Shown in pieces: positions 1 through 8,065 of a stretch of 64,000 bases of DNA. The stretch is taken from assembly GCF_000186705.1 (NCBI RefSeq), contig NZ_AEUE01000007.1, positions 62,001 through 126,000 of the forward strand. The letters run 5' to 3'. Below the pieces are notes generated by a model, which was not told the origin of the DNA, did no database searches, and was given only the letters and a program-made list of their open reading frames with translations. The stretch is from Citromicrobium sp. JLT1363 (lineage in GTDB: Bacteria; Pseudomonadota; Alphaproteobacteria; Sphingomonadales; Sphingomonadaceae). Within the stretch, counting starts at the first letter, position 1; each line of letters starts with the position of its first letter. The translations under genes and the position numbers were made by a program.

Positions 1-1245
1 AGCGTCCATCGCGCCGTAGAGGCGGATGCCCGGGCTTGCGAGCGACTGCGAGGCGGGCTGGGTGGCCGGATTGCGCGGATCGGCTGGTATGATCTCCACC
101 GGATGGGGCCGCCGGGGCGCGGGTGACGGCGCATCGTCGCGCGCTTCCTCCCGATCGTCTGACGGCGCCTCGGCCTCATCGCCTTCGTCCGCGTCCCGCT
201 CGGTATCTTCGGGATCCCCAGCCTTGGGCAGCACGGCAGCAACCGCGGGCGCGGCGACGGCCGCCGCGGCGACCCAGCCCTTACCGCCCTCGTCGTCCTC
301 ATCCTCGCCGCCGCTATCGGCTTCGGCAGGGGTGGGTGCAGGGGACGCGGCGGGTTCTGCGGTTGGTTCGTCGCCACCGAGCAGCGGCAGAGCGGACTTT
401 TCGGACGGTGCTTCCTCGTCCTCATCGTCGAAGAAGCGATCCTTGATCGCCATCGCCCCGGCGGCGGTAGCGGCGGCGGCGGCGCCAACACCGGCGACTT
501 TCAGCGCTGTTCCCTGCCAATCTTCGAGGTCGAACCAGTCGTCATCCTCTTCCTTCTTGGCGGGTGTCTGTTCGGAGGGGCCCTGTTCGCCGGTCACCGG
601 GGCTGGCGCGGTGTCTGCGCTGACGACCGGTGCCGGTGCCGGTGACGGCGCGGGAGCAGGGGGAGGCGGGGCGGGCTGCGGCGTCTCGGGCTCGGCAGCC
701 TGCGGCTCTTCCACATCCTCGTCCCAGTTGATCGCCGCGGTGCCTGGGGCGTCCGCGGTCGGAGCGGATTCAGACTGGGTAGCCGAGGCGGGCTCGAACT
801 CGGGTTCGCTTTCGGGTGCGGGCGGGGCCGATGCGGGTTCGAATTCGTACTGGTCGCGCGTGAAAGGGGCTGCTGCCGGTGCTGGCACGTCCTTGTCGAC
901 TTCGTCCGCGTTGCGTGCGGGGGCGCGGGCAGGTTCGAACTCGGGCTTCGCGCTGGCGCCTTCGGGGCTGTGATAGACGGCCGGTGTCGGCAGGTCCGTA
1001 TCGCGCGCGGCCTTGTTGCGCGCGGTGGCGCGCGAGGCGGCTTCGGGCGTCGCCTTGTCCGCCTGGGCGACCTTGCCGCGATAGACGGCCGGGCCATCGC
1101 CCTCCGCCTGATCTTCGGCCGCGCCGCCGCGCAGCTCGCGCATCAGCCCCATCGCCATGCCGGGAATGTCGCCCTGTCGCTGGCCGTCGCGGACAATGTC
1201 CTGCAGGCGCTGGAACAGCGTGAAGAGGTTGCGGATGAAGTCCAT
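1..1245 (-). CDS. Repetitive acidic, Pro/Ala-rich protein of unknown function (3' end beyond window)
   Basis: The frame starts at ATG 1245 and stays open for 415 codons to the first base, so the C-terminus is missing. The first ~40 residues form a plausible amphipathic helix (MDFIRNLFTLFQRLQDIV). The rest is low complexity: repeated FEPA-type units (PEFEPA, YEFEPA, PEFEPA), Pro/Ala runs, and acidic stretches around a WFDLEDW motif. Two Ala-rich, weakly hydrophobic stretches sit between charged linkers and could be membrane-associated. I do not recognise a family. It lies 33 nt downstream of the zinc peptidase gene on the same strand, so the two are probably cotranscribed. Long open frames on the opposite strand here are GC-driven shadows. 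That it is coding is likely; its function is unknown. Confidence 0.7.
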   Translation of the reverse strand, partial: MDFIRNLFTLFQRLQDIVRDGQRQGDIPGMAMGLMRELRGGAAEDQAEGDGPAVYRGKVAQADKATPEAASRATARNKAARDTDLPTPAVYHSPEGASAKPEFEPARAPARNADEVDKDVPAPAAAPFTRDQYEFEPASAPPAPESEPEFEPASATQSESAPTADAPGTAAINWDEDVEEPQAAEPETPQPAPPPPAPAPSPAPAPVVSADTAPAPVTGEQGPSEQTPAKKEEDDDWFDLEDWQGTALKVAGVGAAAAATAAGAMAIKDRFFDDEDEEAPSEKSALPLLGGDEPTAEPAASPAPTPAEADSGGEDEDDEGGKGWVAAAAVAAPAVAAVLPKAGDPEDTERDADEGDEAEAPSDDREEARDDAPSPAPRRPHPVEIIPADPRNPATQPASQSLASPGIRLYGAMDA

Positions 1246-1278
1246 GGCGTGCTCGGTCCTGCCCCCCGGATCCTGCGC

Positions 1279-2163
1279 CTAGAAGGATTCCGGCGCGAAA
1301 TAGCGGTCGCACACGGTATCGTCGCCGCTCCTCATGCCGAGCCGCAACGCTTCCATGCGCTGTTCACTGGTACCGTGGGTGAAGTTCTCAGGCGAGACCC
1401 TGCCACCCATGCGTTCCGAAATGGCATCGTCCCCGATTGCGGCGGCGGCGCGCATGCCTTCCTCGAAATCGCCTTCCTCGATCTGGCTGCGGTTCTTGCC
1501 CGCCCATACGCCGGCGTAGCAATCGGCCTGCAGTTCCATGCGCACCTGCAGCTGGTTGGCGCGGCTCGGGTTCTGCTGCTGCGCGCTGCGCACCTGGCCC
1601 GCCAGCCCGGTCAGCGTCTGGATGTGGTGCCCGTATTCGTGCGCCACGACATAGAGCCGCGCGAAGTCGCCGCCCGCGCCCAGCTCCCGCTCCATGGTGT
1701 CGTAGAAGCTGGTGTCGATGTAGATGTCCTGGTCGTTCGGGCAGTAGAAGGGGCCGACGGCGGCAGTGGCGCTGCCGCAGCCCTGCGTGCTGACGGAGCC
1801 TTCGAACAGGTCGAGCGAGGGCGGCGCGAAGGCGATCCCCGCACGATCGAACACCGGTTCCCATGTCGCATTGAGCGAATCGAGCGCGCTGCACGCTTCG
1901 CGCGCGTACTGGCTGGAGGTACAGATCGCCTGTTCGTCCGTGCTGACCGTCTGCCCACCTGCCTGCCCGCTGCCATTGGTAGCCTGGTCCACGGTTTCGA
2001 ACACGGCGATGGTCTGGCCAAGGTCGGTGCCGAACAGCAGCGACACGACTCCGGCCAGAATCAGCGTGCCGCAGCCCAGCTGGCCCGCTCCGCCGCCGGG
2101 AAAGCGCCCGCCCTTGCTGGAGCGCACATCGATATTGTCCGTGTCGAATGGATTGAGCCGCAT
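1279..2163 (-). CDS. YpfJ-type neutral zinc metallopeptidase
   Basis: 294 aa. One hydrophobic segment at residues 31-45 should anchor the protein in the inner membrane, leaving the catalytic domain outside. The motif HEYGHH (residues 175-180) is the HExxH zinc site with Glu176 as general base, and the downstream Glu-Leu-Gln-Ala-Asp-Cys-Tyr-Ala segment matches the conserved second half of the YpfJ/zinc_peptidase family. Five or more cysteines suggest disulfides. Start ATG 2163 gives the usual short N-terminus (MRLNPFD); an upstream in-frame extension to 2400 would overlap the divergent bdhA gene. The physiological substrate of this family is not established. Confidence 0.9.
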   Translation of the reverse strand: MRLNPFDTDNIDVRSSKGGRFPGGGAGQLGCGTLILAGVVSLLFGTDLGQTIAVFETVDQATNGSGQAGGQTVSTDEQAICTSSQYAREACSALDSLNATWEPVFDRAGIAFAPPSLDLFEGSVSTQGCGSATAAVGPFYCPNDQDIYIDTSFYDTMERELGAGGDFARLYVVAHEYGHHIQTLTGLAGQVRSAQQQNPSRANQLQVRMELQADCYAGVWAGKNRSQIEEGDFEEGMRAAAAIGDDAISERMGGRVSPENFTHGTSEQRMEALRLGMRSGDDTVCDRYFAPESF

Positions 2164-2296
2164 GCACCTGTCCCCTTGCTGTCTCCCCGCAGGCCGCCCA
2201 AGATAGTGCCTTGTCCTGCCCGCCAACCCGCAGGAACCAGTATGCCACGGCGGCGATTGGCTCCACACGGCTTGGTTAACCCGCGAAAGGCTAGCG

Positions 2297-3055
2297 ATGT
2301 TCCTTGAAGGTAAGAAGGCACTAATTACCGGTTCGACCTCCGGCATCGGTCTGGCGGTGGCCCGCGCGCTGCACGCCGAAGGCGCCGGGATTGTGCTCAA
2401 CGGCTTCGGCGACGAGGATGAAATCGCCGGATTGCGCGAGGAATTGGGCGGCGCGGCCTATTTCGACAGCGACCTGACCGATCCGGACGCGATCGAGACG
2501 ATGATGAAGGACGCCGGCGGGATCGACATCCTGGTCAACAATGCCGGCATGCAGCATGTCAGCCCGGTCGATGAATTTCCGCCCGCCAAGTGGGACGCGA
2601 TCATCGCGCTCAACCTCTCGGCGGCGTTCCACACGATTCGCCTCGCGGTGCCGCACATGAAGAAACAGGGCTGGGGGCGGATCATCAACACCGCCAGCGC
2701 CCATTCGCTGGTCGCCTCGCCCTACAAGGCCGCCTATGTCGCGGCCAAACACGGGATCGCCGGGCTGACCAAGACGGTGGCGCTGGAAGTCGCGGACAGC
2801 GGCGTTACGGTCAACTGCATCAGCCCCGGCTACGTCTGGACGCCTCTGGTCGAGAACCAGATTCCCGACACGATGAAGGCGCGCGACATGAGCCGCGAGG
2901 AGGTGATCGACCAGGTCCTCCTCGCCAAGCAGCCGACGAAGAAGTTTGTCCAGCCCGAGGATATTGGCGAAATGGCCGTGTTCCTGTGCCGGGATTCCAT
3001 GGCCAACGTGAACGGCGCCAACTGGAGCGTCGATGGTGGCTGGACCGCCGAATGA
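2297..3055 (+). CDS. bdhA: 3-hydroxybutyrate dehydrogenase (SDR family)
   Basis: 252 aa, the usual length for this enzyme, which interconverts D-3-hydroxybutyrate and acetoacetate with NAD in ketone body and PHB turnover. The cofactor motif TGSTSGIG is at residues 11-18, NNAG at 81-84, and the catalytic set is Ser134, Tyr147 and Lys151. The Gln/His-rich MQHVSPV segment after NNAG and the LAKQPTKKFVQPEDIG segment near the C-terminus are typical of bacterial BdhA rather than FabG. It is transcribed divergently from the zinc peptidase with 133 nt between starts. The specificity call rests on those family-specific segments. Confidence 0.9.
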   Translation: MFLEGKKALITGSTSGIGLAVARALHAEGAGIVLNGFGDEDEIAGLREELGGAAYFDSDLTDPDAIETMMKDAGGIDILVNNAGMQHVSPVDEFPPAKWDAIIALNLSAAFHTIRLAVPHMKKQGWGRIINTASAHSLVASPYKAAYVAAKHGIAGLTKTVALEVADSGVTVNCISPGYVWTPLVENQIPDTMKARDMSREEVIDQVLLAKQPTKKFVQPEDIGEMAVFLCRDSMANVNGANWSVDGGWTAE

Positions 3056-3083
3056 CACGGGGTTGAGCGATGGGGGCAAGAAC

Positions 3084-4556
3084 GTGGGGCGATTGATCCG
3101 CACGTGGTGCGCTCTGGCAGTGGCCGCACTGGCTGCCGCCTGCGCAACCGTGCCCGATGCGCCCGCCGGCCCGTCGCTCGACGCGATCGAGGCAAGCCTG
3201 GCACGCGATATCGCCACGCTTTCGGACGACAGCTTTGCCGGGCGGTATCCGGGTACGCCGGGCGAGGCGAAGACGCGTGCCTGGCTGATCGACCGTTTCG
3301 TCGAACTGGGCCTGGAACCGGGCGCGGGCGATGGCGACTGGACGCAGGACTTCACGCTCGTCCGCCAGACGCCCGCAACCGAGCCGGGCAGCGTGACCGC
3401 CGGTGCGACCCGCGCCGGCCGCAGCCTGCGGTTTTCCGACGACATTCTGGCAAGCCAGCCGGGGGCGGACCGGGCGACCATTGCCGATGTTCCGATGGTC
3501 GGGCTCGCCCCCGATGTCGAGACGCTGCGCCCCGGCGCGCTGGCGAACCGCGCGCTGGTGCTTCCCGCAAGCGAGCTCGCGCGGCTCGGCGGGGAGCTGG
3601 AGACGGCAGAGCCCAAGGTCATCGTGCTGACGAGCGCCGACAGCGAAAGCCACGAGCGGGCGGCGCGCCTGTTCGAAAGCGGCCGCTGGCGACTGGACAG
3701 CGACAAGCGCGATCTTGCGCTGATGCTGCTCTCTCCCGAAGACAGCGCCCGTTTGAGGGGGCTGATCGGCAGCAATGCACGGCGCCACCCCGATGGGCTG
3801 GGGGTGATCTCCTACGACACGATCCTCGACCTGCGTTTCGAGCAGGCGGCGGAGCGGATCGGCACCGCGAATATCATCGGCCGTCTTCCAGGCACGGTGG
3901 AGGGTGCGGGCGCGGTCCTGCTGCTGGCGCACTGGGATCATCTGGGGGACCAATGCGGCCCCCCTGCGGCGCAGGACCGGCTGTGCAACGGCGCGGTCGA
4001 TAATGCGAGCGGGCTGGCCGTGATGGCCGAGGCCTTGCGCCTCGCGACCCGAGAAGGCCCGCTCGAGAGGGATCTGATCGTCCTCGCCACCAGCGCGGAA
4101 GAGCTGGGCCTGCTGGGCGCGGAGGCCTTCGTCGCCGATGCCCCCGTGCCTTTGCCCACCATCGCGGCTGCGTTCAATTTCGATACCATGGCGGTTGCGC
4201 CGCGTGGCGCTCCGGTGGTGGCGGTGGGCGCGGAGGAAACCCCGCTCGCTTACGGCATTTCCGAAGTTGCCCGCAGCCTCGGCCGAGAAGTCGTGTCGTC
4301 CGCGCAGGCCGATGCATTCCTGCGTCGGCAGGACGGCTGGGTCTTCCTGCGCGAAGGGGTGCCTGCCGTATGGGCGACGAGCACCCTGGCTGACGAGAAG
4401 GCGTTCGAGGCGTTTCTCGACGGGCCCTATCACGGCGCGGGTGATGAATTCGGCCCTGCGCTGGAAATGGGGGGCGCGGCGGAAGACGTACTGCTGCACG
4501 CAGGCCTCATCCGCTATTTCGGCAGCCTGCAGACGTATCCGGGCGCGGCGGGCTGA
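3084..4556 (+). CDS. M28-family zinc aminopeptidase, lipoprotein
   Basis: 490 aa from GTG 3084. This start puts a short basic N-terminus before a hydrophobic core ending in the lipobox LAAAC (Cys20), so an outer periplasmic lipoprotein is predicted. An earlier ATG at 3033 would overlap bdhA and bury the signal peptide. M28 residues are visible: His283-Trp-Asp, Asp306 in AVDNASG, the Glu339-Glu340 pair in SAEELGLLGAE, Asp367 in FNFDT, and a late YHGAGDEFG segment for the last zinc ligand. The family cleaves N-terminal amino acids using two zinc ions. It follows bdhA by 28 nt, so the two may be cotranscribed. The exact start is the main uncertainty. Confidence 0.85.
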   Translation: MGRLIRTWCALAVAALAAACATVPDAPAGPSLDAIEASLARDIATLSDDSFAGRYPGTPGEAKTRAWLIDRFVELGLEPGAGDGDWTQDFTLVRQTPATEPGSVTAGATRAGRSLRFSDDILASQPGADRATIADVPMVGLAPDVETLRPGALANRALVLPASELARLGGELETAEPKVIVLTSADSESHERAARLFESGRWRLDSDKRDLALMLLSPEDSARLRGLIGSNARRHPDGLGVISYDTILDLRFEQAAERIGTANIIGRLPGTVEGAGAVLLLAHWDHLGDQCGPPAAQDRLCNGAVDNASGLAVMAEALRLATREGPLERDLIVLATSAEELGLLGAEAFVADAPVPLPTIAAAFNFDTMAVAPRGAPVVAVGAEETPLAYGISEVARSLGREVVSSAQADAFLRRQDGWVFLREGVPAVWATSTLADEKAFEAFLDGPYHGAGDEFGPALEMGGAAEDVLLHAGLIRYFGSLQTYPGAAG

Positions 4557-4738
4557 GGTCGACGGGGGCGAAGGCGATGCATGGGGCCCTATCCGTCGGC
4601 AGGTGCCGGCCCTGGTCACATACTTTCACCGAAGCGCAGGGCTGGCCGCCGTTGGTGCCGAAATGTGACGTTTCTCACATCCGTCAGCAGTGCCAAAACG
4701 CGACAATTCGGGGAAAATTCTGCGAAACAGGTTGCGTG

Positions 4739-4756
4739 TTGTAACTTTCGCGTCAT
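4739..4756 (+). promoter_or_regulatory. PHO-box-like direct repeat before phoU
   Basis: TTGTAAC-TTTC-GCGTCAT has the two 7-bp repeats with a 4-bp spacer expected of a PhoB binding site (consensus CTGTCAT-N4-CTGTCAT). It ends only 9 nt before the phoU ATG, closer than a normal activator site, so it could act as a repressor site or be coincidental. Confidence 0.3.
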
Positions 4757-4765
4757 ATTAGTTTA

Positions 4766-5443
4766 ATGGAAATGTCACAGATAAAAAGCGGCCATACGGT
4801 TACTGCCTTCGACAACGAGATCGCGGAGATCGCCATCAGCATCAATGCGATGTCCGATGCGGCGACCCGCGCGCTCGACGCGTCGATCGATGCACTGGTG
4901 CATGGCGATACCGAACGCGCGCAGGAACTGATCGCACAGGATCTCCATCTGGACGATCTGGAGAGCGAACTCGAAAAGAAGGTGATGCGCTCCATGGCGT
5001 TGCGCGCGCCCGTGGCGGACGATCTGCGTTACCTCGTCATGGCGCTGCGTATCGGCGCGATGCTCGAACGCTCCGGCGATCACGCGAAGAACATCGCAAA
5101 GCGCGTGGGCGTCGTCGATTTCAGCAGTGCCGTGCCGCTGATGCACAAGGTCCGCGAGATGAGCCGCCTCGGCAATTCGATGCTCGCCCAGTCGGTCGAT
5201 TGCTTCAACCGGGGCGAAGCCGGGCTTGCCGTGGTTGTACGCGATCGCGATGCGCAGCTGAACGAACTGTTCGAAACCGTGACCGAGATGATCGCGCTCG
5301 CCATGCGCGAGGACGAGGCGTTCATCGCCAGCGGGGTCCAGCTGCTGTTCATTGCCAAGCAGCTGGAGCGCGTGGGCGACTACGCCAAGTCCATCGCGGG
5401 AAGCGTGCATTACATCATCACGGGCGAACACCTGGACACCTGA
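4766..5443 (+). CDS. phoU: Phosphate transport regulatory protein PhoU
   Basis: 225 aa, normal PhoU length. Two PhoU repeats of about 100 residues are visible; each ends with a metal-binding motif, seen as ERSGDHAKNIAKR in the first and ERVGDYAKSIA in the second. PhoU links the PstSCAB phosphate transporter to the PhoR kinase and keeps the Pho regulon off when phosphate is plentiful. No pst or phoBR genes flank it, so it stands alone, which is less usual. A second in-frame ATG at codon 3 is an alternative start. A 209-nt leader precedes it. Confidence 0.93.
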   Translation: MEMSQIKSGHTVTAFDNEIAEIAISINAMSDAATRALDASIDALVHGDTERAQELIAQDLHLDDLESELEKKVMRSMALRAPVADDLRYLVMALRIGAMLERSGDHAKNIAKRVGVVDFSSAVPLMHKVREMSRLGNSMLAQSVDCFNRGEAGLAVVVRDRDAQLNELFETVTEMIALAMREDEAFIASGVQLLFIAKQLERVGDYAKSIAGSVHYIITGEHLDT

Positions 5444-5462
5444 TCGCCTGCTTGCCAGGCCT

Positions 5463-5477
5463 CCGGGCAGCGCCCGG
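5463..5477. terminator. Short GC hairpin between convergent genes
   Basis: CCGGGC-AGC-GCCCGG is a perfect 6-bp stem with a 3-nt loop in the 43-nt gap between the convergent phoU and trmH-type genes. No T-run follows on either strand, so it is at best a weak or Rho-assisted terminator. Confidence 0.35.
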
Positions 5478-5486
5478 CGCCCCGGC

Positions 5487-6299
5487 TCAGTCGAGAGCTG
5501 CCAGCACTTCGTAGGATAGCACGGCGGCAGCGACCGCCGCGTTGAGGCTGTCCGCCCGCCCGCGCATTGGCATGGTCACCCGCAGATCGCAGGCTTCCTC
5601 GTAGGCGAGGGGCAGGCCTTGCGATTCATTGCCCACCATCACGAAGCACGGGGCGGTGTAGGGCGCACCGCGAAAGGGCACGGCATCGCGCAGCGAGGCG
5701 GCGACCAGCTGCCCGCGACCGGAGCCATCCGCACCGCGCAGCCACGGCAGGAAATCCTCCCACCGCGCGCGCGCCAGCTGCTGGGTGAAGATCGCCCCCA
5801 TGCTGGCGCGCACCGCCTCGACCCCGAAGGGGTCGGCGCAATCGTCGATCAGGATCAACCCGCCTGCGCCCACCGCGTCGCCGGTGCGCAGCATGGTGCC
5901 CAGATTGCCGGGATCGCGCAGCGCCTGTGCGACCAGCCAGATGGGGGCGGTATCCCGCTCGATCCGCTCCAGCCCGGTGTCCCATTCCGCGAAGGCGCCA
6001 GCCACGGCCTGCGGATTGTCCTTCCCCGTGATCTTGGAGAGGATATCGGGCGTGGTCTCGATCACATCGCCGCCAGCCTGTTCCACGGCGCTTTCGAGCG
6101 CGTCGATCAGCGGATGGGGATCGCGCCTTTGCGCCATCACCAGCACTTCGGGCACGCGGCCGCTTTCGCGCGCGTCGGTGAGCAGGCGCAGCCCTTCGGC
6201 CAGGAAGCGCCGCTCCCGCTGGCGGTGCTTCTTCTCCCGCAGCGAACGCAGCGCCTTGATGGTGGGGTTGGAAAAGCTGGTGATCTCGCGGCGCGGCAT
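5487..6299 (-). CDS. TrmH/SpoU-family RNA 2'-O-methyltransferase
   Basis: 270 aa. The N-terminal SpoU substrate-binding segment (SNPTIKALRSLREKKHRQRE) is followed by a SPOUT domain with the knot motifs ALRDPGNLGTMLRTGDA, VMVGNESQGLP and SLNAAVAAAVLSYE. Family members transfer a methyl group from SAM to a ribose 2'-OH of tRNA or rRNA. The target base cannot be read from the sequence; RlmB-like 23S rRNA methylation and a tRNA target are both possible. The gene ends 26 nt from the HPr gene, which lies upstream on the same strand, so it may be the last gene of that operon. Confidence 0.88.
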   Translation of the reverse strand: MPRREITSFSNPTIKALRSLREKKHRQRERRFLAEGLRLLTDARESGRVPEVLVMAQRRDPHPLIDALESAVEQAGGDVIETTPDILSKITGKDNPQAVAGAFAEWDTGLERIERDTAPIWLVAQALRDPGNLGTMLRTGDAVGAGGLILIDDCADPFGVEAVRASMGAIFTQQLARARWEDFLPWLRGADGSGRGQLVAASLRDAVPFRGAPYTAPCFVMVGNESQGLPLAYEEACDLRVTMPMRGRADSLNAAVAAAVLSYEVLAALD

Positions 6300-6325
6300 G
6301 GAAGGTCAGGCGGCGGTGTGCGCCC

Positions 6326-6604
6326 CTATTCCTCGCCGAAGCCGGTTTCGACCAGGCTCGCGATCTCGTCCATTGCGGCGGGAGCATCCTCGCCTTCGAC
6401 GATCAGGGTGATTTCGTCCCCGCGCGCCGCGCCCAGCATCATCAGGTCCAGGATCGAACGGCCATCGACCTCGCGCTCTTCCTTGGCGACGCGAATCTCG
6501 GTGGTGTCGGGCCAGCGGCTCGCCACCTCGACCAGCTTGGCGCTGGCGCGGGCATGCAGCCCGCGTTCGTTGACGATGGTGATGGTGCGGCGCTCTTCGC
6601 TCAC
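6326..6604 (-). CDS. ptsH: HPr phosphocarrier of the regulatory PTS
   Basis: 92 aa. The active-site histidine is His17 in ERGLHARASAKLV, and the regulatory serine is kept as Ser50 in VDGRSILDLMMLGA. HPr receives phosphate from EI on histidine and passes it to EIIA. In alphaproteobacteria without sugar permeases this works as a nutrient-sensing chain. The start codon is GTG at 6604, overlapping the EIIA stop as GTGA, which points to translational coupling. The retained serine is notable because no HprK gene is found at this locus. Confidence 0.93.
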   Translation of the reverse strand: MSEERRTITIVNERGLHARASAKLVEVASRWPDTTEIRVAKEEREVDGRSILDLMMLGAARGDEITLIVEGEDAPAAMDEIASLVETGFGEE

Positions 6605-7029
6605 GTGTCGCTCGCCTTCATTTCTTCACTTGGCCGGGCCAGAAATTCCGACGCGATGGTGATGTAGTTGCGGCCTGCATCGCGCGCGGCGCGCACGGCC
6701 TGCGCCACATCCATGTCGGTGCGGGCACGGGCCAGCCGGATGAGCATGGGCAGGTTGATCCCGGCGATCACCTCCACCTTGCCTTCTTCCAGCAGCGAGA
6801 TGGCGAGGTTGGAGGGCGTGCCGCCGAACAGGTCGGTCAGCACGATCACGCCTTCGCCATCGTCCACTTCGGCGATCCTGGCGCGAATTTCGTCGCGCCG
6901 CGCCTCGGCATCGTCCTGCGGGCCGATGCAGACGGATGCTATCGCCTCCTGCGGGCCGACGACGTGTTCCATCGCGGAAACGAACTCACGCGCCAGCTGT
7001 CCGTGCGTCACCAGAATAAGGCCAATCAT
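6601..7029 (-). CDS. PTS EIIA component, mannose/fructose family
   Basis: 142 aa from ATG 7029. The opening MIGLILVTHGQLA carries the phosphorylated His9, and LTDLFGGTPSNLA is the conserved EIIA-Man core. No IIB, IIC or IID genes accompany it, so it is a regulatory EIIA, not part of a transporter. In relatives such EIIAs feed phosphorylation state to downstream regulators; here it sits between rapZ and ptsH in the conserved chvIG-rapZ-EIIA-HPr order. It overlaps ptsH by 4 nt. Confidence 0.92.
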   Translation of the reverse strand: MIGLILVTHGQLAREFVSAMEHVVGPQEAIASVCIGPQDDAEARRDEIRARIAEVDDGEGVIVLTDLFGGTPSNLAISLLEEGKVEVIAGINLPMLIRLARARTDMDVAQAVRAARDAGRNYITIASEFLARPSEEMKASDT

Positions 7030-7081
7030 GGCGTCTCTGTCTAGAAGCCAAAACGGCCAGCACAAGGGGGAACGCACGCGC

Positions 7082-7981
7082 TCACGCGGTTTGCAGTTCC
7101 ACCGAGTCCGTCGCCCGGCTGGCAAGATTGCGATGGGTGACCGTGGGCGCGTAGCCGTTTTCGCGCAGGGCCTGCGCCATTCGCTGCGCGGTATAGACCG
7201 ACCGGTGCCGCCCGCCGGTGCAGCCGAAGGCGATATGGACGTAGCTCTTGCCCTGCGCGCGATAGCGGGGGAGGAGGTCCAGCAGGAGATCGCGGATGCG
7301 CGTGAAATTCTCCTCGAACCCGTCGGCCTGCCGCAGATACTTGGCCACGGGCTCGTCCAGCCCGGTCTGTTCGCGAAGATCGTCCTCCCAGTGCGGATTG
7401 TCGAGGAAGCGCATGTCGAACACCAGATCGGCCAGCGGCGGCATTCCGCGCGCGAATCCGAAACTGCTGACGGTAACGCCAAGCTCGCCCGCGTTCTGGG
7501 TTTCAAAGTTCTGGCGGACGAATTGCTGCAGTTCGTTGGACGACAGCTCGCTGGTGTCGATCAGCATGTCCGCCCAGCGCCGCAGGGGTTCCAGCAGGTC
7601 GCGTTCCGCCCGGATACCGTCCATCGCGGTGCGCCCGTTTGCCAGCGGGTGGCGCCTTCGCGTTTCGTTGTAGCGCCGCTCGAGCTCGGTATTGTTGCAG
7701 TCGATGAACTGGGTGGTCAGCTCCAGGTCGTCCCGCTCGCTCAGGGTCTTCGCGATGGAGACGATGGCCCCCGGCGCAAAGCCGCGCGTGCGCGCATCGA
7801 ACCCGATGGCGAGCGGTGTGCGGTCTTCCCCGGCGAGCACTTCGCGCACCAGCGGGCGAAGCAGGCGGATGGGAAAATTGTCGATCGCTTCCCAGCCAAG
7901 GTCCTCGAGCACGCGCAGGCTGGTGGTCTTGCCCGCGCCGGACATGCCCGTGACCAGCATGATCTTCTGTCGCTCGCTCAT
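7082..7981 (-). CDS. rapZ: RapZ-family nucleotide-binding RNase adapter
   Basis: 299 aa from ATG 7981, close to the usual length; an in-frame ATG at 8035 would add 18 residues of unconserved sequence. The P-loop GMSGAGKTT is at residues 12-20 and the conserved C-terminal signature HIAFGCTGGRHRSV is present. In E. coli RapZ binds GlmZ sRNA and controls GlmS levels. Whether that holds in alphaproteobacteria is unproven, but a glmS gene is also present in this window (59.5 kb). It sits between ChvG and EIIA, in the place usually shared with hprK. Confidence 0.9.
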   Translation of the reverse strand: MSERQKIMLVTGMSGAGKTTSLRVLEDLGWEAIDNFPIRLLRPLVREVLAGEDRTPLAIGFDARTRGFAPGAIVSIAKTLSERDDLELTTQFIDCNNTELERRYNETRRRHPLANGRTAMDGIRAERDLLEPLRRWADMLIDTSELSSNELQQFVRQNFETQNAGELGVTVSSFGFARGMPPLADLVFDMRFLDNPHWEDDLREQTGLDEPVAKYLRQADGFEENFTRIRDLLLDLLPRYRAQGKSYVHIAFGCTGGRHRSVYTAQRMAQALRENGYAPTVTHRNLASRATDSVELQTA

Positions 7982-8065
7982 CGCTTCGCGTTCCTCTGTC
8001 GACGGTTCGCCGCGCGCCGGCGGCATTGCGTACACGTATTATAGGTCCGGCAGATCCGGTTGTGT

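Noticed and set aside
26-973. Long plus-strand open frame rich in Ser and Ala
   Set aside because: It is antisense to the FEPA-repeat protein frame, has no domain, and its composition follows from the complementary Ala/Pro/Glu codons.
2820-4619. 599-codon minus-strand frame across the M28 peptidase gene
   Set aside because: It is a GC-rich shadow, Arg/His/Gln-rich with no motifs, while the plus strand encodes a clear M28 enzyme.
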